From the NCBI GenBank assembly GCA_946534585.1, contig CAMNCV010000130.1, positions 62,001-126,000 on the forward strand: DNA of 64,000 nt, written 5' to 3'. This DNA is from an uncultured Prevotellaceae bacterium. Its GTDB lineage: Bacteria > Bacteroidota > Bacteroidia > Bacteroidales > Bacteroidaceae. Position numbers and translations under genes: made by a program. Shown one piece after another: positions 11,115 to 21,808 of this stretch. How positions within the stretch are numbered: the stretch's first letter is position 1; each line of letters opens with the position of its first letter. Below the pieces are notes generated by a model. It searched no databases, was not told where the DNA came from, and was given only the letters and a program-made list of their open reading frames with translations.

Positions 11115-11447
11115 ATGACAAAACATCTATTCACAATATTAACGCTCATAACAATTCTAACATTTGCCCCTGCATACATAAGCACTGCATCGGCAAGTAT
11201 TGAACTGAGCGAAATAGATAACAACCAAATAAAAATAGAACAACAGGGAACTACGTTGTTTGTATCTGGCGCAACGGGAAAGAACCTATTCATATATAAT
11301 ATAATAGGTCGTATAATAGCGTCAATAAAAATAGAAAACGCGGAAACGAGGATTGACTTAAGTAAATATGCCAGTTTGAATAAAACAAGCCTTATTCTCA
11401 TCAAGGTTGGCAACGTTTCAAAGAGAGTTAATCTACCCAACAGATGA
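11115..11447 (+). CDS. Small secreted protein resembling a stand-alone T9SS type-A sorting domain
   Basis: Signal peptide then GKNLFIYNIIGRIIASIKIENAETRIDLSKYASLNKTSLILIKVGNVSKRVNL, similar to Por-secretion C-terminal domains. Confidence 0.5.
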   Translation: MTKHLFTILTLITILTFAPAYISTASASIELSEIDNNQIKIEQQGTTLFVSGATGKNLFIYNIIGRIIASIKIENAETRIDLSKYASLNKTSLILIKVGNVSKRVNLPNR

Positions 11448-11469
11448 TTTTAACAGTTCCGTTCAGTAA

Positions 11470-12012
11470 ATGACTGACGAAAGACTCCTAATTAACAGAC
11501 TACAAAAAGAAGAAACGCGCTATAAGGCCTTCTCCGAACTTGTTTCCCAGTACAGTGAAAAACTATACTGGGTTGTTCGACATATAGTGGGTACACATGA
11601 AGATGCTGATGATGTAGTACAGGAAGCCTTCATTAAAGCATGGAATAAAATTGAAGAATTCAGAGGCGATTCGAAAATTAGCACATGGTTACATCGCATA
11701 GCAGTAAATGAAGCCCTCGACCACATCAGACGAGAACGGAAACACATAGAACAGGATGTTGACATTAGCATAGTACGCGGAACTTTTGCTGACAAATATT
11801 TTGATGGTGACGAAACAGAAAGACTATTGCGTGAAGCCGTGGACACGTTGCCAGAAGCACAAAGAGCCGTATTCTCATTAAAATACTTTGATGACAAACC
11901 ATACAAAGAGATAAGCCAAATACTCAGAACATCCGAAGGCGGTCTGAAAGCCAATTACCACTATGCCGTAGAAAAAATAAAGAAATATTTTGAATTAAAA
12001 GAAATAATATAA
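11470..12012 (+). CDS. ECF-type RNA polymerase sigma factor
   Basis: HEDADDVVQEAFIKAWNKIEEFRGDSKISTWLHRIAVNEALDHIRR and region 4 LPEAQRAVFSLKYFDDKPYKEISQILRTSEGGLKANYHYAVEKIK. Confidence 0.94.
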   Translation: MTDERLLINRLQKEETRYKAFSELVSQYSEKLYWVVRHIVGTHEDADDVVQEAFIKAWNKIEEFRGDSKISTWLHRIAVNEALDHIRRERKHIEQDVDISIVRGTFADKYFDGDETERLLREAVDTLPEAQRAVFSLKYFDDKPYKEISQILRTSEGGLKANYHYAVEKIKKYFELKEII

Positions 12013-12077
12013 TTATTTCACCTATATAATTAAACCATTGATATTACGCTTCGTCCATAATATAAAAGGAGAAAAAA

Positions 12078-12470
12078 ATGAACAACAATCTTGACATACT
12101 CAATTCACCATACATCGACAACGGTGCATACAAAGTACCTAAAGGGTACTTTGGTACTTTGGATAGTCGAATTATGTCTAATATTACTTACAAAAGTTCC
12201 AATGTAAGACAAGACAAGACAAAAGCTACTCCAAACAAGAGCAAAACTATAACAATAAAGCCTTGGTATAAATACCTCGTTGCAGCATGTCTTACTGGTA
12301 TCGTCGTAACTACTGGATGGCTATCATTCAAGACTACGACAAAGAGTGAAAATGTCACATCATTAGCCGAAACGCAACAGGACAATCTGTCAGACCAATA
12401 CATCAGTGATTGTATGACGTATGCAATGATAGACAACGACGATATTTATATGTACTTAAGTGAGAATTAA
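12078..12470 (+). CDS. Single-pass membrane protein, candidate anti-sigma partner
   Basis: 130 aa, basic N-terminus, one TM (YLVAACLTGIVVTTGWLSF), directly after the ECF sigma gene. Confidence 0.45.
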   Translation: MNNNLDILNSPYIDNGAYKVPKGYFGTLDSRIMSNITYKSSNVRQDKTKATPNKSKTITIKPWYKYLVAACLTGIVVTTGWLSFKTTTKSENVTSLAETQQDNLSDQYISDCMTYAMIDNDDIYMYLSEN

Positions 12471-12495
12471 CAACAACAAAATACATATATAGCGA

Positions 12496-12960
12496 ATGAA
12501 AAGACTATTCCAAATAATATTTATTCTGTTATTTGCTTTAACTATACACGCACAACAGAAGAAGTTTGATCCTGAGAAATTCAGACAAGAACAGGAGGCT
12601 TACATAACAAAGGAAGCCCACCTCTCACCACAGGAAGCAAAAATCTTCTTCCCTCTTTTTCGCGAAATGCAACAGAAGCAAAGACCTCTGTTTAAGCAAA
12701 TGCGTCAATACGCAAAAACAATGCCACGAAATGACAAGGAAGCGGAACAGTTGATAACAAAGAAAGATCAGTTAGACATGCAAATGCGCAAGATTCAGTC
12801 TTCATATCATGCAAAAATGTGCAAATCCATGTCTGCAACAAAGGTTTACCAATGTATCAACGCAGAAGAAAGTTTCAAGCACCATACAATGGACAAGATA
12901 TCACTTCACAAGAAAAAAGCACCTACAGAAAACAAAGGGAACTGTAATAAAAAGAAATAA
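12496..12960 (+). CDS. Secreted helical protein, Spy/CpxP-like (periplasmic sensor/chaperone candidate)
   Basis: Signal peptide then K/Q/E-rich helices EAHLSPQEAKIFFPLFREMQQKQRPLFKQMRQ, third in the ECF operon. Confidence 0.4.
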   Translation: MKRLFQIIFILLFALTIHAQQKKFDPEKFRQEQEAYITKEAHLSPQEAKIFFPLFREMQQKQRPLFKQMRQYAKTMPRNDKEAEQLITKKDQLDMQMRKIQSSYHAKMCKSMSATKVYQCINAEESFKHHTMDKISLHKKKAPTENKGNCNKKK

Positions 12961-12964
12961 CAAT

Positions 12965-12997
12965 AAAGGGAACAGAAATTGAGTACTGTTCCCTTTT
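12965..12997 (+). terminator. Intrinsic terminator after ECF operon
   Basis: AAAGGGAACAG-N10-CTGTTCCCTTTT. Confidence 0.8.
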
Positions 12998-13132
12998 CAC
13001 CTCTTATAAAACTTGATAAAAAACAATCTTATCACTATTATTTTCATTTTTTTTTCACATCAGGATAATAAAAACATTATTTCTTCGTTATTTTAGAGGA
13101 AAAACAGTGCACTTAGATACAAAAGGAAACAA

Positions 13133-14005
13133 ATGAGACAGTTAAAGATTCAAAAGAGCATAACAAATCGCTCCAGTGAGGCACTCGACAAATATCTTGT
13201 AGAGATTGGTCGTGCGCCACTTATTACCATTGATGAGGAAATAGAACTTGCACAGCTAATTAAAAAAGGAGGTCCTGCTGGCGAGCGTGCCAAAGACAAG
13301 TTAGTAACCGCCAACCTGCGCTTTGTCGTATCAGTAGCAAAACAATACCAGCATCAAGGACTATCACTCACAGACCTTATCGACGAAGGAAACATAGGAC
13401 TTATCAAAGCTGCACAAAAATTTGATGAAACACGCGGATTCAAATTCATCTCATACGCAGTATGGTGGATACGTCAGAGTATCTTGCAGGCCATTGCTGA
13501 GCAAAGTCGCATAGTTCGTTTGCCACTTAACCAGGTAGGGTCACTTAATCGTATAAACCACGAGATAAACAAGTTTGAGCAGGAAAACCAACGTCATCCA
13601 AGCGTAGGAGAATTGTCAGAAGCCACAAATATTGATGAGGAAAAGATAGGACAAAGCCTTATGGCAGATGGGCATCACGTAAGCATCGATGCACCTTTTC
13701 AGGATGGCGAAGAAAACTGTATGCTTGATGTCATGGCGAGCGGTGATGATTCTCGTACAGATCGCTCCGTTGACCATGAGTCTATGGCACAAGAATTGAA
13801 TGCTGTATTAACACGAGTACTAAAGGAACGTGAGATAATCATAATACGCGAATGCTATGGCATAGGTTGTCCAGAGAAAGGATTAGAAGAAATAGGCGAT
13901 GAACTTGGTCTGACACGCGAACGCGTAAGACAAATCCGCGAAAAGTCAATTGCTAAGCTTCGCGACAGCGGCAATGCAAAGATTCTTATTAAATATTTGG
14001 GTTAA
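13133..14005 (+). CDS. rpoD: Primary RNA polymerase sigma factor (RpoD/SigA type)
   Basis: LRFVVSVAKQYQHQGLSLTDLIDEGNIGLIKAAQKFDETRGFKFISYAVWWIRQSI; region 4 EEIGDELGLTRERVRQIREK. Confidence 0.93.
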   Translation: MRQLKIQKSITNRSSEALDKYLVEIGRAPLITIDEEIELAQLIKKGGPAGERAKDKLVTANLRFVVSVAKQYQHQGLSLTDLIDEGNIGLIKAAQKFDETRGFKFISYAVWWIRQSILQAIAEQSRIVRLPLNQVGSLNRINHEINKFEQENQRHPSVGELSEATNIDEEKIGQSLMADGHHVSIDAPFQDGEENCMLDVMASGDDSRTDRSVDHESMAQELNAVLTRVLKEREIIIIRECYGIGCPEKGLEEIGDELGLTRERVRQIREKSIAKLRDSGNAKILIKYLG

Positions 14006-14032
14006 TCAAACACACACAAAAAACATAGTAAC

Positions 14033-15082
14033 GTGAACCATTTAGTAATCATGGCAGGCGGTGTAGGAAGTCGCTTTTGGCCAATGAGCACAGAAAATAA
14101 TCCAAAACAGTTCATTGACGTACTCGGGGTAGGACGCTCACTGATGCAACTCACATACGACCGCTTCTGCGGAATATGTGATGCAGAGAACGTTTGGGTA
14201 GTAACCAATGTGGACTACGTATCCAAAGTACATGAGCAACTTCCAGATATTCCACAAAAGAACATACTCAGCGAACCATGCCGTCGCAACACAGCACCCT
14301 GCATAGCATACGTTAGCCATCGCATTAAGGCTAAAGACCCAAATGCAAACATTGTTGTCACACCAAGCGACCATGTAGTATTAAACACGCAAGAGTTTCA
14401 GCGTGTGATACGAAGTGCGTTGCAGTTTGCCAGCGAAACTGATGCAATCGTAACTCTTGGCATGAAACCTTCACGCCCAGAAACAGGTTATGGCTATATT
14501 TGTGCAGATATGACAGCACAGAGTATGCGCAATAAAGAACTGTATCGTGTGGATTCTTTCCGTGAAAAACCTGATTTGACAACAGCAAAAGAATACATAA
14601 AGCATAACAATTACTATTGGAATGCAGGCATATTCGTATGGAATGTTAACACTGTAGTAAATGCATTCCGCATGTACCAACCTGCGATGAACGACATCTT
14701 CGAGTCTATATCTGATGTTTTTGGCACTGAACAAGAGCAAACGGTAATAAACGAAAGATATGTCAATTGTGAGAACATCTCTGTTGACTATGCTATCATG
14801 GAAAAGGCAGAGGAAATTTTTGTATTCCCAGCAGATTTCGGTTGGTCAGACCTTGGCACATGGGGCGCTTTACATACACTTTCGAAGAAAGATGCGAACA
14901 GCAACGCTGTAATCAGCGACAACGTAAAGACATTTGAAACCTCTAACTGTGTAATAAACGTAGAAGGTGCCCGCCAAGTCGTCGTTCAGGGACTTACTGG
15001 CTATATCGTAGCTGAGCGTGACGGACGTCTGCTTATCTGTAAGTTATCAGAGGAGCAGCGTATAAAAGAATTCAGCAAATAA
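14033..15082 (+). CDS. manC: Mannose-1-phosphate guanylyltransferase (GTG start)
   Basis: VNHLVIMAGGVGSRFWPMSTENNPKQFIDVLG...VTPSDHVV...SVDYAIMEKAEEIFVFPADFGWSDLGTW. Confidence 0.92.
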   Translation: MNHLVIMAGGVGSRFWPMSTENNPKQFIDVLGVGRSLMQLTYDRFCGICDAENVWVVTNVDYVSKVHEQLPDIPQKNILSEPCRRNTAPCIAYVSHRIKAKDPNANIVVTPSDHVVLNTQEFQRVIRSALQFASETDAIVTLGMKPSRPETGYGYICADMTAQSMRNKELYRVDSFREKPDLTTAKEYIKHNNYYWNAGIFVWNVNTVVNAFRMYQPAMNDIFESISDVFGTEQEQTVINERYVNCENISVDYAIMEKAEEIFVFPADFGWSDLGTWGALHTLSKKDANSNAVISDNVKTFETSNCVINVEGARQVVVQGLTGYIVAERDGRLLICKLSEEQRIKEFSK

Positions 15083-15083
15083 C

Positions 15084-15386
15084 ATGGCAAAAACACAAAC
15101 AAGCAAGCGTGGAAAAGTGCAGACTCATCTACAGGAGCCACGTCAATATAATGTCATATTCCACAACGATGACTTCACCCCCATGGACTTTGTCGTTAAG
15201 GTGTTACGCGTTGTATTCAGAAAAGACGAAAGCATAGCGCAATCCTTAATGATGAAAGTACATCATGAGGGAAGTGCTATTGTTGGAACATATACTCTTG
15301 ATATAGCAGCAAGCAAAGCCAACAAAACCTCAAGGATGGCAAAATTAGAAAATCACCCTTTGAAAGTCACTGTGGAATTAGCATAA
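15084..15386 (+). CDS. clpS: ATP-dependent Clp protease adaptor ClpS
   Basis: QYNVIFHNDDFTPMDFVVKVLRVVF, immediately upstream of clpA. Confidence 0.93.
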   Translation: MAKTQTSKRGKVQTHLQEPRQYNVIFHNDDFTPMDFVVKVLRVVFRKDESIAQSLMMKVHHEGSAIVGTYTLDIAASKANKTSRMAKLENHPLKVTVELA

Positions 15387-15406
15387 AAAGAAAGGAGATA
15401 ACGAGA

Positions 15407-17722
15407 ATGGAGAAGTTTGGGTTTTCTGAGTTGTCAGAAGCTGCTGTAAGTTACGCAGCATTTTGGGCAACCAAAAAGCGCATGGAATTCATCACTCCAG
15501 AAATGGTGCTGGTGGGAATGACTGTGCAGAAGCCTTTCAATGATATGGCAAAACAAGCCATGGTAAATCCGAGTGATATGCGTTCTGAACTGCAGAAGCA
15601 CATTGATACTCTCGATGTAATAGATGAAGGCGAAGACTATACACTTGAAGTGTCACTGCAAATGCACCAGATGTTTGAAGAGGCACAGAACTCTGCTCGC
15701 TACTCTGGCAACAACGATATAAATATCCCACATTTGGTACGTGGAATATTAAAATTAGACGACTCGGTAGCAGGATACGTACTACACAAATATTTTGGAG
15801 AGGATGATGCACGCATATTGGCATTGTTCAGCGAGGCTTATGACAGTAAAGACCATCGTGGACATGGGAGTATCAGGACATATACAGAGGAAGATATTGC
15901 CAGTTGGATGGAAGAGAACGAAGACATGGCAACAAGCCAAATGTTGCAGGATGGCTGGCGACAACTCGTAACTTGTATCAACGACACTTTTGACAAGAGA
16001 CATCCACTGATTGGACGCGAGAAAGAAATCGAACGCACAGTACAGATTCTTTGTCGCAAAGAAAAGAACAATCCATTGCATATAGGTGAACCTGGTGTCG
16101 GAAAAACCGCCCTTGTCTATGGTCTTGCCGCAAAGATTGAAGCAGGTGACGTGCCTGATATACTCAAGAATACAAAGATTTACTCTGTCGATTTAGGTAC
16201 GATATTGGCTGGTTCACAGCTTCGCGGAGAGTTTGAGAAGCGTCTGAAGGCTGTGCTTGAAGGTGTAAGCAAAGAACCTGGCAGCATACTATATATCGAC
16301 GAGATACACAACCTGATAGGAGCGGGGCAGATAGGCGACAGTTCTATGGATGCTTCAAGTATGCTTCTACCCTATCTTGAAGATGGCACAATACGGTTCA
16401 TTGGCAGCACGACATACCAAGATTACAACCGTTATATGGAGCGTAGCAAAGGCATAGTGCGCCGTTTCCAACGAGTTGACATACAGGAACCTACAAATGA
16501 CGAGACTATAAAAATCATCGAAGGTCTGCTTCCTTCATATGAAAAATTTCACGGAGTGAAATACAAAGAGGAAGCCGTACGCTATGCAGTGGAAAAAAGC
16601 AGTCAGTTGATAACTGACCGTTTCCTTCCAGACAAAGCCATTGATATTATTGACGAGGCAGGTGCTTACCGCAAGTTGCATCCTCTTTTGACACGCAATG
16701 GTAATCCTCGACAGAAACGTATGCAATTCATTGACAAGACACTGGTTGCTGACATTCTGTCAAAAGTATGCAAGATAGATGCCAAAGCGCTGTCAGAAGA
16801 TAGCAATGAGTTGCTCGAAACACTGTCAGAGCGCATAAGCAATCAAATATACGGACAAGATGAAGCTGTTCGCTGCGTAGTAGAATCCGTACAGATGTCA
16901 AAGGCAGGATTGCTTGACACCGACAAACCACTGGCGAGTTTGCTATTTGTCGGACCTACGGGTGTAGGTAAAACAGAGGTTTGCAAAGTGCTGGCACAAG
17001 AACTCGGCATAGAACTTATACGCTTCGACATGAGCGAATATACGGAAAAACATACCGTAGCAAAACTCATAGGCTCACCTGCTGGCTACATAGGCTACGA
17101 AGATGGCGGTTTGCTTACTGACGCCATACGCAAGACACCTAACTGCGTACTGCTGCTTGATGAGATAGAGAAGGCGCACTCTGACATATACAACATACTC
17201 CTTCAGGTAATGGATTATGCGAAACTGACAGACAACCGTGGCAACAAAGCTGACTTCAAAAACGTCATTTTGATAATGACGAGCAATGCTGGAGCACAAT
17301 ATGCAAGTCAGGGTACTGTGGGATTCTCTGGTACTACAACACGCGGTGATGCTATGCTTACCACGGTTAAGAAAACTTTCAAGCCTGAATTTCTTAACCG
17401 TTTGTCAGGCACCGTAGTATTCCACGATATGGATAAGACCATGGCCAGCATGATACTTGACAAGAAGCTACGCCAACTTGAGTCACGACTGAAAAGCAAA
17501 AACGTTGTCCTTGAACTGTCAAACGAAGCACACTCGCTACTGTTGGAAAAAGGTTTCACGAAGCAATATGGCGCACGCGAAATGGACAGAGTGATGCAAT
17601 CAATGCTCAATCCTTTGCTGATGCGTGAGATATTGTTTGGAAAACTGAAGAAAGGTGGCATAGCCTTTGTAGATAAAAATAACGACAACACGCTGACAAT
17701 AACAGCAAAGGAATCGAAATAG
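15407..17722 (+). CDS. clpA: ATP-dependent Clp protease ATP-binding subunit ClpA
   Basis: Two AAA+ modules ([32 protein letters not shown]), Clp N-domain. Confidence 0.94.
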   Translation: MEKFGFSELSEAAVSYAAFWATKKRMEFITPEMVLVGMTVQKPFNDMAKQAMVNPSDMRSELQKHIDTLDVIDEGEDYTLEVSLQMHQMFEEAQNSARYSGNNDINIPHLVRGILKLDDSVAGYVLHKYFGEDDARILALFSEAYDSKDHRGHGSIRTYTEEDIASWMEENEDMATSQMLQDGWRQLVTCINDTFDKRHPLIGREKEIERTVQILCRKEKNNPLHIGEPGVGKTALVYGLAAKIEAGDVPDILKNTKIYSVDLGTILAGSQLRGEFEKRLKAVLEGVSKEPGSILYIDEIHNLIGAGQIGDSSMDASSMLLPYLEDGTIRFIGSTTYQDYNRYMERSKGIVRRFQRVDIQEPTNDETIKIIEGLLPSYEKFHGVKYKEEAVRYAVEKSSQLITDRFLPDKAIDIIDEAGAYRKLHPLLTRNGNPRQKRMQFIDKTLVADILSKVCKIDAKALSEDSNELLETLSERISNQIYGQDEAVRCVVESVQMSKAGLLDTDKPLASLLFVGPTGVGKTEVCKVLAQELGIELIRFDMSEYTEKHTVAKLIGSPAGYIGYEDGGLLTDAIRKTPNCVLLLDEIEKAHSDIYNILLQVMDYAKLTDNRGNKADFKNVILIMTSNAGAQYASQGTVGFSGTTTRGDAMLTTVKKTFKPEFLNRLSGTVVFHDMDKTMASMILDKKLRQLESRLKSKNVVLELSNEAHSLLLEKGFTKQYGAREMDRVMQSMLNPLLMREILFGKLKKGGIAFVDKNNDNTLTITAKESK

Positions 17723-17759
17723 ATACAAAAAAGAAACAACCCTAAAAACGTAAAAAACT

Positions 17760-18491
17760 ATGGAATACAGAGAATTTGACCGTGCAGTAAACACCCAGTA
17801 CGGCGATAGCCGTTCGTGGGCACCTACATCCTCCTTCCCTGCACTGATGCAGAAAGTATATACATGGATGACTATGGCTATGCTGATAACTGGCGTCACA
17901 GCCTATGGAGTAGCCAGTTCACCAGCCATACTCTCTACGATCTTTGGCAATCAGATTGTATTCTGGGGAATGATTATAGCAGAGTTTGCATTGGTATTTA
18001 TGATTTCAGGCATGCTCAACCGTCTGTCATTGACTACAGCCACGCTGATGTTTGTGGCTTATAGCGTAATCAATGGTGCCGTTTTGTCATCTATTTTCTT
18101 GGTTTACACCATGGAAAGCATAGGCATGGTATTTTTCATCACCGCTGCAACCTTCGGCATCATGGCCTTTATTGGCTATACTACCAAGACCGACTTGACT
18201 TCTATTGGCAAATACATGATGATGGCTCTTATAGGAATCATTATAGCTACCGTGGTCAATATCTTCGTTAAGTCATCAGGCTTGCAGATGATTGTAAGCT
18301 ATATCGGAGTACTGCTCTTCGTAGGACTTACTGCCTACGACTCTCAAAAGATAAAGAACATGCTCATTGACCAGGATGTTGCCGATGAAGGAGCACAAAA
18401 ACTGGCTTTGGTAGGCGCACTGACTTTGTATCTCGACTTCATAAACCTCTTTATCTACCTGTTGCGCATACTTGGTAACCGAAGAGATTAA
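17760..18491 (+). CDS. Bax inhibitor-1/YccA family membrane protein
   Basis: Seven hydrophobic segments; TAYDSQKIKNM and LTLYLDFINLFIYLLRILGNRRD C-terminus. Confidence 0.93.
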   Translation: MEYREFDRAVNTQYGDSRSWAPTSSFPALMQKVYTWMTMAMLITGVTAYGVASSPAILSTIFGNQIVFWGMIIAEFALVFMISGMLNRLSLTTATLMFVAYSVINGAVLSSIFLVYTMESIGMVFFITAATFGIMAFIGYTTKTDLTSIGKYMMMALIGIIIATVVNIFVKSSGLQMIVSYIGVLLFVGLTAYDSQKIKNMLIDQDVADEGAQKLALVGALTLYLDFINLFIYLLRILGNRRD

Positions 18492-19006
18492 AAAGCGAGA
18501 TATTCGTAACTATTGCCAACAAGCGCGAGGTAGCGCTCAAAATCCTCGCGTCTAATAACTACAGTTCCCTTACAGTCATTAGGATGAAACGACAGTAAGG
18601 GAACTTTTTTCATATCTTCATCCAAGAACAAATATACATGGTGTTCCTCATCATTGATAAGGCCGAACGGAGAGACGCTTCCTGGCTCCAATCCAAGATA
18701 CTTCATCATACGCTCCGACGATGCAAACGACAGTTTGCCACATGAGGGGAGTCCTTTAGATTGTAGTGATGCCTTAAGTCGTTGTTCAAGATAGTGTATG
18801 TCAAGTTCCTTGTCACAATGAAAACAAACAAGATAATGCTTGTTACCCTTGTGATTACGGAAAAACAAATTCTTACAGTGCATTGACCCATCGTCCTTCC
18901 ACCAACGTTTTGCCTCCTCTATCGTCTTGCCTTCTGGATGATTATAGTTCGTAAATGGAATTTCATGCTCACGCAAATATGTCAATACCTTTTCTTCCCT
19001 TGTCAT
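18488..19006 (-). CDS. YbaK/ProX-type prolyl-tRNA deacylase domain protein
   Basis: MHCKNLFFRNHKGNKHYLVCF...LGLEPGSVSPFGLINDEEHHVYLFLDEDM...LSFHPNDCKGTVVI. Confidence 0.92.
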   Translation of the reverse strand: MTREEKVLTYLREHEIPFTNYNHPEGKTIEEAKRWWKDDGSMHCKNLFFRNHKGNKHYLVCFHCDKELDIHYLEQRLKASLQSKGLPSCGKLSFASSERMMKYLGLEPGSVSPFGLINDEEHHVYLFLDEDMKKVPLLSFHPNDCKGTVVIRREDFERYLALVGNSYEYLAF

Positions 19007-19065
19007 CTTCTTATATCTTTAACCGTGATGTATCTATCTTATTTTCAGCCTTATAACATATTTCA

Positions 19066-19153
19066 GTAAAAGCTATGCTTTTACCTTGTAATAACATACT
19101 GATTACCCTGTAATCGCTATCACATTACGAGGTAATCAGATAGCTTTTACGGA
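19066..19153. repeat. 22-bp dyad-repeat array 2 (4 units)
   Basis: Contiguous 22-mers: GTAAAAGCTATGCTTTTACCTT / GTAATAACATACTGATTACCCT / GTAATCGCTATCACATTACGAG / GTAATCAGATAGCTTTTACGGA. Confidence 0.9.
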
Positions 19154-19168
19154 ATAATCAGAATGCCT

Positions 19169-21283
19169 TCACGCAGTCTTCATTGACAGGCTGATACGTC
19201 TGCGCACCTTATCTACCTCTACGACGCGCACCATGACGTGTTGATGAAGTCGTACTATCTCTGCTGGGTCATTTACATAGCGATCCGCCAGTTGCGAAAC
19301 ATGAACCAGACCATCTTGATGTACTCCAATATCCACGAAAGCTCCGAATTTCGTTATGTTTGTCACTATACCTGGAAGCATCATTCCCTCTCTTACATCA
19401 TCAATGGTATGCACGTTTGGGTCAAACTCAAATGTCTCAATCTCCGCACGAGGATCGAGGCCCGGTTTCTCCAATTCTTTCATTATATCAGTCAGTGTTG
19501 GCATACCAACCTCAGCCGTCACGTATTTGCTCAGATCGATATTCTTGCGCTTCTCTGCCGACGTCATAAGTTCCTTCACAGTACACCCTTGTTCCTTAGC
19601 CATCCGCTCCACAATAGGATAACTTTCTGGATGCACTGCACTGCCATCAAGCGGGTTCTTAGCCTCTGGTATTCGCAGAAATCCAGCACACTGCTGATAT
19701 GCTACGGGGCCAAGGCGCGGGACTTTCTTCAGCGATGCTCGCGAGGTGAATGCACCGTGCTCTTTGCGGTATTCCACTATATTGTTAGCCAATGTAGTGC
19801 CTAATCCACTGACGTATGTCAGCAGATGAACACTCGCTGTGTTAAGGTTCACGCCTACCTGGTTCACGCAACTCTCTACAGTTCGGTCCAGACTATTTTT
19901 CAATTGCGATTGGTCAACATCGTGCTGATACTGCCCTACACCAATTGATTTGGGGTCGATTTTCACAAGTTCTGCGAGTGGATCCATCAATCTCCTGGCT
20001 ATACTTACCGCTCCACGCACGGTGACATCCTCATTCGGGAACTCCTCTCTGGCTACTGCCGAAGCACTATATACTGATGCTCCATCCTCACTCACTACGT
20101 AGTATGGCACGCCCAGCTCCGCTTTTTTCACTACATCTGTCGTTTCGCGCGATGCCGTGCCATTGCCTACAGCCACTGCCTCCACGTCATAACGTTTGGC
20201 AATCTCTCGCAGTCTTCGCACTGTAGCAGGCTCGTCAGCCCTATCTCCTACTGCCATTACCACCGTATGATATAGCAAGTTGCCTTGGGCATCAAGGCAA
20301 ACCACCTTGCATCCAGTTCTAATGCCAGGATCTATGCCCATCGTGCGCTTTTGTCCCAAGGGAGCAGCAAGCAACAGCTGGCGCAGATTTTCAGCAAACA
20401 CACCGATGGCTTCTTCATCAGCCTTCTGCTTGGATTTGGATGCAAACTCATTTTCTATTGAAGGAAGTAACAAGCGTTTGTAAGCGTCTTCACAAGCCTC
20501 AGACACAAGCCTTTGACACTCCCCACGTCCATGAACAAATTGTCTGTCAAGGTTTTCAATAGCTCTGTCGTTATCTATCTCTATTGATACTCTCAATATG
20601 CCCTCAGCTTCACCCCTGCGCATAGCCAACAAGCGGTTGCCACTGCAACGTCGTAGCGGTTCCTCAAACTCAAAATAGTCGGAATATTTTGCCGCCTCAG
20701 ACTCCGTTTTCTTCGCCTTAACCACTTTAGATACTATATATGCCTCACGCTCAAACGCATGACGCAATCTCTCTCGTGCCGTTTTGTCCTCACTTATCGT
20801 CTCTGCTATGATGTCTTGTGCTCCTTTCAATGCAGCTGTTACGTCTTTGACTTCTCCCTTAACGTATCTCTCTGCCACGCGTTCTGGCTCTCGCTCTCGT
20901 TGCAATAGCAAGATATTTGCCAATGGTTCTAATCCTTTTTCCCGCGCCACTTGAGCCTTCGTACGACGTTTCGGCTTGTAGGGCATATATATATCCTCCA
21001 ATTCTACCGAATCCCAACAGTCCTCTATGCGTTTCTTCAAATCATCAGTCAGTTTTCCTTGCTCCGTGATTGTCTTAAGTACGGTTTCCTTACGTTTCAC
21101 GAGTTCTTTCAGTTTCTCATATTCCTGAGCAATATTTCCTATCTGCACCTCATCAAGCGCACCTGTTTTCTCCTTACGATATCTTGCTATAAAAGGGATA
21201 GTGCAGCCCTCATCCAACAAAGCTATAGTGCTTGCAATGCCTTTTACAGAAAGAGAAAGTTTCTTTGCTATTATATTCTTCAT
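19169..21283 (-). CDS. tex: Tex family S1 RNA-binding transcriptional accessory protein
   Basis: FIARYRKEKTGALDEVQI...GIDPGIRTGCKVVCLDAQG...HhH and C-terminal S1 domain. Confidence 0.95.
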   Translation of the reverse strand: MKNIIAKKLSLSVKGIASTIALLDEGCTIPFIARYRKEKTGALDEVQIGNIAQEYEKLKELVKRKETVLKTITEQGKLTDDLKKRIEDCWDSVELEDIYMPYKPKRRTKAQVAREKGLEPLANILLLQREREPERVAERYVKGEVKDVTAALKGAQDIIAETISEDKTARERLRHAFEREAYIVSKVVKAKKTESEAAKYSDYFEFEEPLRRCSGNRLLAMRRGEAEGILRVSIEIDNDRAIENLDRQFVHGRGECQRLVSEACEDAYKRLLLPSIENEFASKSKQKADEEAIGVFAENLRQLLLAAPLGQKRTMGIDPGIRTGCKVVCLDAQGNLLYHTVVMAVGDRADEPATVRRLREIAKRYDVEAVAVGNGTASRETTDVVKKAELGVPYYVVSEDGASVYSASAVAREEFPNEDVTVRGAVSIARRLMDPLAELVKIDPKSIGVGQYQHDVDQSQLKNSLDRTVESCVNQVGVNLNTASVHLLTYVSGLGTTLANNIVEYRKEHGAFTSRASLKKVPRLGPVAYQQCAGFLRIPEAKNPLDGSAVHPESYPIVERMAKEQGCTVKELMTSAEKRKNIDLSKYVTAEVGMPTLTDIMKELEKPGLDPRAEIETFEFDPNVHTIDDVREGMMLPGIVTNITKFGAFVDIGVHQDGLVHVSQLADRYVNDPAEIVRLHQHVMVRVVEVDKVRRRISLSMKTA

Positions 21284-21312
21284 GTGATATTGTCTATATT
21301 CTCCTCGTCATT

Positions 21313-21684
21313 TTACACATCTAAAAAAACAAAATACACTGCCGCAATAAGACAACAGAATGCAACAAGATGATTCCAATGTAACTGTTCGCCGCGAAAC
21401 ATAAAGCCAGCGATAATAGTAAACACTATCAGTGAAATCACCTCCTGTATCACCTTTAGTTGCATAAGAGTCAGCGAACCGCCATTACCTACAAAACCAA
21501 TCTTGTTTGCTGGTACCTGAAGCGAATACTCTGCCAAAGCTATTATCCACGAAAAAAGTATTATTCCCCATATAGGCCAGGAGTCAGTAATGTGCATCTC
21601 ACTGAGTTTCAGGTGGCCATACCAAGCCAACGTCATGAAAATATTAGAGCCTATAAGCAGTAAAACGGTATAAATCATATTCAT
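21313..21684 (-). CDS. DMT-family small membrane protein (DUF486-like)
   Basis: MNMIYTVLLLIGSNIFMTLAWYGHLKL...AEYSLQVPANKIGFVGNGGSLTLMQLKVIQEVISL; start trimmed to ATG at 21684. Confidence 0.88.
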   Translation of the reverse strand: MNMIYTVLLLIGSNIFMTLAWYGHLKLSEMHITDSWPIWGIILFSWIIALAEYSLQVPANKIGFVGNGGSLTLMQLKVIQEVISLIVFTIIAGFMFRGEQLHWNHLVAFCCLIAAVYFVFLDV

Positions 21685-21764
21685 AATGCGTGCAAAGTTA
21701 CAAACTTTCGCCGAAACGACCAAAGGAAATCCGCAAATTTTACTATCATACAAAAAAAGAAAAA

Positions 21765-21796
21765 TTTGCGTGATTAAAAAAACTTTTGTACCTTTG
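21765..21796 (+). promoter_or_regulatory. Putative promoter TTTG-N20-TACCTTTG for GH51 gene
   Basis: TTTG 21765-21768; TACCTTTG 21789-21796. Confidence 0.65.
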
Positions 21797-21808
21797 CAAC
21801 GCTTAATT

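Noticed and set aside
18488-18491. Overlapping convergent stop codons (TTAA) of the BI-1 and YbaK genes
   Set aside because: Ordinary compact convergent gene end; noted but not significant.
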